5,789 nt of DNA, taken from positions 1 through 5,789 of the forward strand of contig QHVY01000071.1 of the NCBI GenBank assembly GCA_003223695.1, read 5' to 3'. A program made the translations under genes and the position numbers. Position 1 is the first letter of the stretch; each line of letters begins with the position of its first letter. The notes below the pieces were generated by a model that did no database searches, had not been told where the DNA came from, and was given only the letters and a program-made list of their open reading frames with translations. Below, one piece after another: positions 1-5,650 of the stretch. The stretch is from Acidobacteriota bacterium. GTDB taxonomy: Bacteria > Acidobacteriota > Thermoanaerobaculia > Gp7-AA8.

Positions 1-1601
1 CAATCGGCGGCGTTTCAGCGCCGCTCTTGAAGCGCGTACGCGTCGATGGCAGTGGCGATCGAGTTCACTGGACCGTTCTTGCCGCGGAAACCACGCTGTT
101 CGACCTTCCTGATCAGCAACTCCGCAATCTCGAGGTCGCCTTCGCGCCCGGCGACTACCGCTACGTGCGGCTGGTCTGGGACGATCGCTCAAGCGCTCGC
201 GTTCGCAACGTCGCCGAGGTGAAGGCACGCGTCAGCGACCAAAGCGCCTCAACAACGTCTCTGATCGTTCCGCTGTCGTTTCGAAAGGTTGCATCGGAGG
301 CATACAAGAGCCGGTACCGGGTCTCGCTGCCCGGCCCGCATTTGCCGATCGCGTCAATCGAGCTTCGGGTCACAAACGCGAACGTTTTCCGCGACGCGTC
401 GGTCTCGGAGTCGCGCTTCGACGGCAACACGCTCGCGCCCGTTGTCCTCGGCACCACAAAATTGCGCCGCGCTGAACGCGACGGCGCGGTGGCAGCGCAA
501 ATGGCGATCCCGATTTCTTTTCCAACGGGCGCCGATCTCGAAATCGCAGTCGACGATGGCAACAGCGGGCCTCTGAGCATCGATTCGATCGTCGCGCAGT
601 TCGCTCCGCTGCCGTGGATCTACTTCGATGCGACAAGCGCGGCGCCGATGACCGCGACCTACGGCAATGCTTCAGTGCACGCGCCGCGCTACGACGTCGA
701 GGCCTCACGCCGTTCGGTCGAGCGCATGCAACCTCCGCTGGCAACGTGGTCGACGGCTGCCGAGAATGCGCGCAACGAAGCCACAGCCGCGCCGCTGCCG
801 ATCACAGGTGCTCCAATCGATCGCCGCCCGTTCCGCCGGGCGCGGAGTGTGGGAGCGATTCCGCGCGGCCTCGTTTCTCTTGTCCTTGACTCCGACGTGC
901 TGGCGCACAGCGTCGATCTCAACGATGTTCGCTTGATCGACGGATCGGGGAAACAAGTGCCCTACTTGCTCGAAAAGCGCGATGCGCCGTTACTGATCAC
1001 GTTGCGCATTCCCCGTCGCGTCGCCAGCGGGACTGCGTCGCTCTATCGGTTCGAGCTGCCCTACGATCGTTTTCCGGCAGGAACACGGCTGATGCTCACG
1101 ACGAATGGCCGCGTGTTCGATCGCGACGTGCAGTTGCAACGGCCGCCCGATCAGAGTCGCGGTCGTGATGCTGAACTCCTGGAGCAAACGACGTGGCGCA
1201 GCGCAGATCCCGAATCGAATCCACCGCCGCTGACGTTCACGTCGCCGCTTGCAGGTACCGCCGTCGAATTACGTGTAGACGAGCGCGACAACGCGCCGCT
1301 CCTAATCACGTCGGCGCAGTTGCTTCTCCCGTCGTATGCGCTTCGGTTTTTCAGCAACGGCACGCCACTCACGCTGCTGTATGACGACCCATCTGCTGCT
1401 CCACCGCGCTACGACCTCGCGCTTCTTGCTCCGCGGCTGTTGAGTGAATCGTCACGCGAGGTGTCGCTACCGCCGGTGCGGGGAACGACGAAAACGTCAG
1501 CCCGCACTGAACGCGCAATCTTCTGGAGCGTGATTGCCACCGCCACCGTGATCCTCCTGGCAACCCTCGGCGGACTGCTGAAGAGCGAAGTCAAAACCTG
1601 A
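1..1601 (+). CDS. DUF3999-like membrane-anchored envelope protein, 5' end missing
   Basis: The frame is open to the left edge (first complete codon at 3), so the TTG at 27 is unlikely to be the start and the N-terminus lies outside. Residues below count from that TTG. The visible 524 residues are mostly beta-rich and extracytoplasmic in character, and end in one hydrophobic helix (about 497-517, starting AIFWSVIATATVILL) with a short KSEVKT tail, giving a C-terminal membrane anchor. Family clues are the repeated D-G/R-N/D-x-x-PL-x-I motif (176-185 and 418-427) and APRYD/PPRYD tails, as remembered for DUF3999 (PF13163). The early part (VDGSGDRVHW, then YRYVRLVW) resembles a discoidin-like segment. 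About 97-226 and 340-466 are related modules; between them VLDSDVLAHS...DVRLIDGSGKQVPY (287-313) resembles the usual DUF3999 N-terminal unit. DUF3999 genes often neighbour DUF2339 membrane-protein genes, so one may lie just upstream. Biochemical function is unknown. The family call is from memory of motifs, without a profile search. Confidence 0.8.
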   Translation, partial: IGGVSAPLLKRVRVDGSGDRVHWTVLAAETTLFDLPDQQLRNLEVAFAPGDYRYVRLVWDDRSSARVRNVAEVKARVSDQSASTTSLIVPLSFRKVASEAYKSRYRVSLPGPHLPIASIELRVTNANVFRDASVSESRFDGNTLAPVVLGTTKLRRAERDGAVAAQMAIPISFPTGADLEIAVDDGNSGPLSIDSIVAQFAPLPWIYFDATSAAPMTATYGNASVHAPRYDVEASRRSVERMQPPLATWSTAAENARNEATAAPLPITGAPIDRRPFRRARSVGAIPRGLVSLVLDSDVLAHSVDLNDVRLIDGSGKQVPYLLEKRDAPLLITLRIPRRVASGTASLYRFELPYDRFPAGTRLMLTTNGRVFDRDVQLQRPPDQSRGRDAELLEQTTWRSADPESNPPPLTFTSPLAGTAVELRVDERDNAPLLITSAQLLLPSYALRFFSNGTPLTLLYDDPSAAPPRYDLALLAPRLLSESSREVSLPPVRGTTKTSARTERAIFWSVIATATVILLATLGGLLKSEVKT

Positions 1602-1938
1602 CGAAGCGGTCTCGCTCCACCGTAGACCACGTCGATGCGAGGCGACGCGCGCGCCAACGTGGCAGCATACGCGCGGACCACATGTACGTGATTACCAGGG
1701 CGTTCACTGCTGCCAGAATCAGCGCCGTCTGATCACGATCGAGCATCGGAATGTGCGCGTGAGGCCAGCGCAGGAAAAGCCCGTCGACGCCGGAGAGGAG
1801 AAGGAGGTCGAGCATGTCGCGCAACGCGGCACGCCGTCGCGCCAAAGTGACCACGCGCCGAGTTTCGCAGATCACTTCAGGAGGCGATCCCGATTGCGAA
1901 ACGCCAGGCAACAAATCGCACCGCGCGGGCTTTTCCAT
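1591..1938 (-). CDS. small predicted membrane protein, unknown family
   Basis: I do not recognise a named family. The 115-residue product has an Arg-rich N-terminal part (27-40), a hydrophobic stretch at about 43-58 (LDLLLLSGVDGLFLRW), a short polar loop (HAHIPMLDRDQ), a clear membrane helix at about 71-88 (TALILAAVNALVITYMW), then a basic tail with LPRWRARRLASTW followed by an ERDRF end. The alternation of hydrophobic helix, WRARR box and a C-terminal E-R-F run looks like a genuine conserved small membrane protein, not random translation. The start is uncertain: ATG at 1938 has only a weak GGAA upstream, and ATG at 1815 (74 residues, starting just before the first hydrophobic stretch) or GTG at 1854 are alternatives. 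The stop overlaps the last 11 bp of the convergent DUF3999-like gene. It follows the exported OB-like gene on the same strand, with a REP doublet between them. Confidence 0.55.
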   Translation of the reverse strand: MEKPARCDLLPGVSQSGSPPEVICETRRVVTLARRRAALRDMLDLLLLSGVDGLFLRWPHAHIPMLDRDQTALILAAVNALVITYMWSARMLPRWRARRLASTWSTVERDRFVRF

Positions 1939-1985
1939 TGCAGAGGTTCCGACAGCCAGGAAAGGCGCGATATTCCAAATAACTA

Positions 1986-2052
1986 CTGTAGGGCCCGGCT
2001 GCGCCGGGCCGAAGCTTCGAGGGGTTCGGCACGACGCAGTCGTGCCCTACAG
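1986..2052. repeat. REP doublet (REPIN/BIME-like) 1, double-hairpin palindrome
   Basis: This 67-bp element is bounded by a perfect 8-bp inverted repeat, CTGTAGGG (1986-1993) and CCCTACAG (2045-2052). Inside are two hairpins in opposite orientation, each headed by GTAG as in classical REP sequences. The first, GTAG at 1988, has an 8-bp stem (GGCCCGGC with GCCGGGCC, 1992-2010) and loop TGC. The second, read on the minus strand from GTAG at 2050, has stem GGCACGAC with GTCGTGCC (2046-2028) and the same loop TGC. The two stems differ at two positions, both compensated. The 17-bp spacer contains GAAGCTTC. It lies 4 bp beyond the stop codon of the exported OB-like gene and could act as a 3' mRNA stabiliser or attenuating structure. 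No T-run follows, so it is not a typical intrinsic terminator. Confidence 0.8.
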
Positions 2053-2056
2053 AGCG

Positions 2057-3322
2057 TCACCTCATCCGTATCGTCTGAGCGATGTAATTGCCGTCCGAGT
2101 CGCGATAGGCCTTCACTACCACCGAGTCGCCCGCTCTCAGGCGATCCGCGGTCGTGTACCCGCCTGTGCGAGTACGAACGGGGAAGTCATCGAGCACATA
2201 CAGCGGCACGGAGCCGCCACTTTGGTCGCGCACAACGAGCCGCGGTCCGCCCGCCACCGATTGTGACACCGTACCGTAGATTGTCACGACGCCCAGAGGA
2301 GGAGCCTGTTCGATCGGTGGCGCGCCGCCTGAAGGCGGCGCCGTCTCGTCGTTGAAGCGAACGGTCGCAGCAACGAACGTTTCGCCGCTGTAGCTGCCGC
2401 TCAAATCGACACGATCGCCGACCTGTATGTCACTCGCCCGCACGCGGCGTCCGCTCGTGTCGGTCGCGCTGGCAAGATCGACTCGCACGTCGCCGCGTCC
2501 GCTGTCCACGCGCACGATGTTGTTGCGCCGGTCAATGGATGTCACTCGTCCGGTGAGTGCGCCAACCTGGACCGTCGTACCGCCGCCTTCCTGAACGTTC
2601 TGCACGACATTGATGGTGCGCGCGCGGACCTCACCGCCGATTGCACTCGTCGCGTCCGGCTCGATGCGAATGCGATCGCCTGGTTCGAGATTGCTGATGC
2701 GATAGACATTGTTGCGGTAGTACACCGGCGTGGAGCTAGTGCCGCGGACGGTGATCATTTCGCGGCGGTCGGTCTCGATCACCACCCGCCCGTCAGCGGC
2801 GTTGACTGTTCTAACGATGCCCTCCACCCGCCCGACCGTTTGCGGAGTTGCGCTCGGCGTTGTCCCCGAAGTCGTCGGCGGCGAAATGGTCTGCGGCGTG
2901 CGTGTCTGTCCAACGCCGGTTTGGTCCGCGGCAACTGGGCGTCCGAGGAGCGTGACGTAATCGGCGCCGACGACGCCGGTATTGCGGCCGACTCCACGCA
3001 CTTCGACGCGATCACCCGTTCGCAAATTTGAGAAGCCCGTGCTGCCGACAAAGATCTCCGGCGAGCCGTTGATTGCTCCGCCGAAGCCGTTGTACTGCGT
3101 CGATACCGAGTCGGCTTCGACTGTTACCAGCCCGTTACGATCATCGTCGGGCGTGAGCCGGAATCGTCCTGTACCTTCATTCACATCGGAAACGGTGCCG
3201 ACAATCGTGCCGCGAACACCCTCGCGCACGTCGGCGCTTGTCCGCCACTGAGTACTCGATTGTCCAAACGCGGAGACGCCGACCAGAAGTGAAAACGCGA
3301 AAATCACTGAGTTGCGGAGCAT
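2057..3322 (-). CDS. exported protein with four tandem OB-like (DUF5666-type) beta modules
   Basis: The 421-residue product starts with a signal peptide (MLRNSVIFAFSLLVGVSAFG, cleavage probably near AFG-Q at 20-21), so it acts outside the cytoplasm. The mature part has four similar beta-rich modules at about 38-127, 164-241, 254-323 and 345-421. Each opens with a G-x-(I/V)-x-x-(V/I) strand (GTIVGTVSDV, GRVEGIVRTV, GALTGRVTSI, VTIYGTVSQS) and has a central L/I-x-x-GD-R/S-(V/I) turn (LRTGDRVEV, LEPGDRIRI, IQVGDRVDL, LRAGDSVVV). This resembles DUF5666-like OB-fold repeats. Pro/Thr/Ser-rich linkers (about 128-163 and 324-344) separate modules 1-2 and 3-4. No catalytic motif or membrane anchor is visible, so a binding or structural role is the most that can be inferred. 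ATG at 3322 is chosen because AGGAGG lies 5 nt upstream and the signal peptide starts there; the longer TTG start at 3367 would lie inside the palindromic repeat. The gene probably has its own translation signal, but no promoter could be defined. Confidence 0.82.
   Translation of the reverse strand: MLRNSVIFAFSLLVGVSAFGQSSTQWRTSADVREGVRGTIVGTVSDVNEGTGRFRLTPDDDRNGLVTVEADSVSTQYNGFGGAINGSPEIFVGSTGFSNLRTGDRVEVRGVGRNTGVVGADYVTLLGRPVAADQTGVGQTRTPQTISPPTTSGTTPSATPQTVGRVEGIVRTVNAADGRVVIETDRREMITVRGTSSTPVYYRNNVYRISNLEPGDRIRIEPDATSAIGGEVRARTINVVQNVQEGGGTTVQVGALTGRVTSIDRRNNIVRVDSGRGDVRVDLASATDTSGRRVRASDIQVGDRVDLSGSYSGETFVAATVRFNDETAPPSGGAPPIEQAPPLGVVTIYGTVSQSVAGGPRLVVRDQSGGSVPLYVLDDFPVRTRTGGYTTADRLRAGDSVVVKAYRDSDGNYIAQTIRMR
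2322..2341. repeat. perfect hairpin inside the Pro/Gly linker of the exported protein
   Basis: GCGCCGCC (2322-2329) pairs perfectly with GGCGGCGC (2334-2341) around a TGAA loop. It encodes the APPSGGA part of the linker between modules 3 and 4. It has the size of a REP hairpin but lacks the GTAG head. GC-rich codons for Ala, Pro and Gly could create such a palindrome by chance, so relation to the intergenic elements is speculative. Confidence 0.35.
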
Positions 3323-3327
3323 TCGAA

Positions 3328-3333
3328 CCTCCT
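3328..3333 (-). promoter_or_regulatory. Shine-Dalgarno site AGGAGG deciding the start of the exported protein
   Basis: On the minus strand AGGAGG is followed by TTCGA and then ATG (3322-3320), a near-ideal site with 5-nt spacing. It is the strongest ribosome binding site in the window and fixes the start at the signal peptide, ruling out the in-frame TTG 45 nt upstream. Confidence 0.85.
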
Positions 3334-3365
3334 GCGCTCGAAAAGGCGCAAACGCCGCGCCAGCC

Positions 3366-3421
3366 AACGTAGAGCCGACTCTCAGTCGGCTCGGCGCCGG
3401 CTAGAGAGCCGGCGCTACGTT
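3366..3421. repeat. REP doublet (REPIN/BIME-like) 2, double-hairpin palindrome
   Basis: This 56-bp element is bounded by AACGTAG (3366-3372) and CTACGTT (3415-3421). The first hairpin, headed by GTAG at 3369, has stem AGCCGACT with AGTCGGCT (3373-3391) and loop CTC. The second, read on the minus strand from GTAG at 3418, has stem CGCCGGCT with AGCCGGCG (3414-3395) and loop CTCT. The stems differ at two positions, both compensated. The loops match each other but differ from the TGC loops of the element at 1986-2052, suggesting two subfamilies with one architecture. The left half borders the leader of the exported-protein gene, and the right end contributes the first two bases of the guaD TAA stop (minus strand), so it sits exactly between two cistrons. 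Confidence 0.8.
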
Positions 3422-4706
3422 AGCCGGCTTTCCGCGATACTTCGCGTCCGGCGATGTAGGCGCTCTGAACGACGCGATCATCCCCCATGAAGATCAATCC
3501 CGCCAATAAGTCCTCGATGTTTGCCGCGCGCTCGCTGCGCATCGCGATCAGCGGCGTCGCCTGAAGGTCGAGAATGAGAAAATCAGCGGACTTGCCCGAC
3601 TCGAGGCTGCCCGTCTCGTCATCGAGCGACAGCGTCCGCGCGCCGCCGAGCGTCGCCAGATACCAGAGCTCGAAGGGGCTCAACGGCACGCCCTGCACCT
3701 GTTGAACTTTGTACGCATCGGCCATCGCAGCGAACATCGACGGCGTTGTGCCCGCGCCGATGTCGGTCCCTAAACCGACAATCACGCCGTAGTCGAGGAC
3801 GTGATGCAGGCGAAAGAGGCCGCTACCGAGGAAGAGGTTTGAATTGGGGCAGTGGGAGATGCGCGCGCCGCGGCGGCTGAGCAGGTCGAGCTCCTCTTCA
3901 GTCAGGTGCACGCCATGCGCGAGAACCGTGTGCTCATCGAGCAGGCCGTAGTTGTCGTACACATCGGCGTACTCCGCCTCCGGAAAGAGTTCATGCACCC
4001 ATTCGACTTCGGTGGTGTTCTCGGAGATGTGCGTGTGCACGTATGCGTCGCGAAACTCGCGTTTCAGATCGCCGGCGCGCTCGAGCAGCTCGGGCGTCGA
4101 CGTCGGCGCAAACCGCGGCGCGATTGCATATCGAAGAAGACCGCGGTTGTGCCACTTCATCAGCAACTCGCGGCTTTGCTCGTAAGACGTCTTTGCGTTC
4201 TCCAGCAGCGGATCGGGCGCGTTCCGATCCATCATCGTCTTGCCGATGATTCCTCGGAATCCATGCCGCTCCGCTTCCGCGAAAAAAATATCAGTCGCTT
4301 CGAAATGGACAGTCGAGAAGATGAGCGCGCACAGCGTGCCGTTGCGCAGAAGCTCATCGAAAAAGGCACGGGCGATCGTCTCCGCATGCTTCGGATCGCT
4401 GAACTTCGCCTCGGTTGGAAACGTATAGCGATTCAGCCATTCGAGCAGATGACCGCCGTATGAGCCGATCATCTCCAGCTGCGGCGCGTGAAGGTGCGTG
4501 TCGAAGAAGCCCGGCGTGATTAGAGCTTCGCGTCCCAGATCGATGACAGTTCCGCCGGCGGGGTGCTGTTCCCAGGGGCCAATTCCGACGATGCGCGATC
4601 GATCGATCGCCAGAAATCCGTCGTCGTACGCGAGATAGGAATTTGCTGCGTCCGTGCGGAAAGGGTCAGCGACCGGCGTGAATATCCGCGCGCGGAACAG
4701 CTTCAC
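3420..4706 (-). CDS. guaD: guanine deaminase
   Basis: Guanine deaminase hydrolyses guanine to xanthine and ammonia in cytosolic purine salvage and catabolism; it is a zinc enzyme of the amidohydrolase superfamily. The 428-residue product has the usual family length (the E. coli enzyme is about 440). Signatures in order are TPGFFDTHLHAPQ with metal ligands H71 and H73 and the APQ loop; YTFPTE (94-99); APRFAPTSTPE (197-206), a guanine-deaminase hallmark with substrate-binding R198; THISEN with H226 and the likely proton-shuttle E229; LAHGVHL with H264; HCPNSN (285-290); and GLGTDIGAGT with D315. All expected metal ligands are present, so the gene appears intact. The start is GTG at 4706, 4 nt after the stop of the upstream exonuclease, with no good Shine-Dalgarno site, pointing to translational coupling. 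The TAA stop merges with the edge of a palindromic repeat. A related deaminase is possible but much less likely given RFAPT and DTHLHAPQ. Confidence 0.96.
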   Translation of the reverse strand: MKLFRARIFTPVADPFRTDAANSYLAYDDGFLAIDRSRIVGIGPWEQHPAGGTVIDLGREALITPGFFDTHLHAPQLEMIGSYGGHLLEWLNRYTFPTEAKFSDPKHAETIARAFFDELLRNGTLCALIFSTVHFEATDIFFAEAERHGFRGIIGKTMMDRNAPDPLLENAKTSYEQSRELLMKWHNRGLLRYAIAPRFAPTSTPELLERAGDLKREFRDAYVHTHISENTTEVEWVHELFPEAEYADVYDNYGLLDEHTVLAHGVHLTEEELDLLSRRGARISHCPNSNLFLGSGLFRLHHVLDYGVIVGLGTDIGAGTTPSMFAAMADAYKVQQVQGVPLSPFELWYLATLGGARTLSLDDETGSLESGKSADFLILDLQATPLIAMRSERAANIEDLLAGLIFMGDDRVVQSAYIAGREVSRKAG

Positions 4707-4710
4707 CCGT

Positions 4711-5631
4711 TCAGACCCCGCTCGGGATTTCTTCTTCCGGCTCTTCGCTCTTGATCAGCTTTTCGAAGACCAGCGCCTGAGTCGTCGCGGCGGCGACCGG
4801 CTCGGGCTCGGTCACATCGAGCGCCGCGCTCAGCGCGAGCGACGTCTGGGTCACCGAAGCAACGAATGGCGCTTCGCTGGTCGGCAAGACCGGCGACTCT
4901 TCCTTCCGCCCACGCGCCTCGCGTTCCTCGGAATCACGAAATTCTTTGTTCAGGATGAGAATCGTCGGCGCGATTTTCTCGTACAGCTCGAGCGTCGCGC
5001 GCACATCTTCGAGACAGTAGTCGGCGATTTCGCGATGTCTTCCGGCGCGATAGAACGATTCGACGGCGCGACCATCCATTCCTTCGCTCTTCGACGTTGC
5101 AATCCCGAAGGCTTTGCAGGCGAGATCGAGATTGAATTTCGACTGCCGCGAATTCGTCGTGCCGTGAAAATTCAGCGCTTCGCGCAGATCACAATTCGGA
5201 TGCATTTGATAGCGATATCCGACGAGATCGCGCTTCGGGCTGATTCCATTCACCGCCGACCGAATCATTAGGAACGGTCCGTCGAACTGGCGGCCGTTGA
5301 ACGAAATAAATCGCGCATCGACGTCGAACCAATCCCAGAACTTTTCCAGGATCTGCTTCTCTGTTCCCGAGATATAGGTTCGCGATCCAGCCTTTTCGAC
5401 ACGAACGTCGGTCTGCCCGGGCACTTCGAAAAGCGCGCACGAACGGCCGTCGTCGATGTTGATCACACCGATCGCGACGATGCGTCCGCGGAATGGCGAC
5501 AGGCCTCCCGCCCGCTTGGTCTCTTCTGCCCCATCTTCGGTCTGCCCTTTGATGAGGTATTCGCGGACGTAGGAGTCATGCTCTTCCCACGGAATACCGA
5601 CAGTTTCGATGTCGATGACCAGTTTCTTCAT
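4711..5631 (-). CDS. DnaQ/PolB-like 3'-5' exonuclease domain protein (RNase H fold)
   Basis: The 306-residue product starts directly with the exonuclease fold. Motif I is LVIDIET with D7 and E9, motif II is SFNGRQFDGPFL with N112 and D117, and motif III is YCLEDVRAT with Y205 and D209 in the Y-x3-D form of DEDDy exonucleases. All four acidic metal ligands are present, so a divalent-metal 3'-5' exonuclease on DNA or RNA is likely. It resembles the stand-alone 'predicted 3'-5' exonuclease related to PolB' group (PF10108 or the neighbouring PF13482); which profile wins needs a search. From about 233 the protein ends in a charged, then Ala/Pro/Glu-rich tail of about 75 residues with no visible fold. 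ATG at 5631 is preferred; a frame from 5694 would add 21 residues that overlap the end of mdh and precede the conserved first strand. No strong ribosome site is seen. It lies 19 nt after mdh and 4 nt before guaD, so probably within one operon. Its cellular substrate is unknown. Confidence 0.87.
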   Translation of the reverse strand: MKKLVIDIETVGIPWEEHDSYVREYLIKGQTEDGAEETKRAGGLSPFRGRIVAIGVINIDDGRSCALFEVPGQTDVRVEKAGSRTYISGTEKQILEKFWDWFDVDARFISFNGRQFDGPFLMIRSAVNGISPKRDLVGYRYQMHPNCDLREALNFHGTTNSRQSKFNLDLACKAFGIATSKSEGMDGRAVESFYRAGRHREIADYCLEDVRATLELYEKIAPTILILNKEFRDSEEREARGRKEESPVLPTSEAPFVASVTQTSLALSAALDVTEPEPVAAATTQALVFEKLIKSEEPEEEIPSGV

Positions 5632-5650
5632 GTTTGGGATGCAGGTTATG

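Noticed and set aside
1986..2052. Intrinsic terminator or CRISPR repeat interpretation of the palindrome
   Set aside because: There is no T-run on either side for a terminator, and there is no spaced array of identical repeats for CRISPR; the opposed GTAG-headed hairpins fit a REP doublet better.
1753..2355. Plus-strand 200-codon open frame
   Set aside because: Its Arg/Ser-rich, patternless translation runs across the small membrane gene, the REP doublet and the end of the exported-protein gene, all better explained on the other strand.
3323..3367. Fifteen-residue N-terminal extension of the exported protein from TTG at 3367
   Set aside because: The TTG overlaps the arm of the palindromic repeat and would bury the signal peptide; ATG at 3322 has an ideal AGGAGG site.
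3852..4463. Plus-strand 203-codon open frame opposite guaD
   Set aside because: It is an antisense shadow of a fully conserved guanine deaminase in GC-rich DNA, with no domain pattern of its own.
4595..4610. Perfect 16-bp palindrome containing three overlapping GATC sites
   Set aside because: It is explained by the Ala-Ile-Asp-Arg-Ser-Arg codons in guaD with GC-ending preference, lacks a loop, and is far from any promoter region.
4654..5271. Plus-strand 205-codon open frame opposite guaD and the exonuclease
   Set aside because: It runs antisense across two recognisable genes and its translation shows only Arg/Phe-rich mirror composition.
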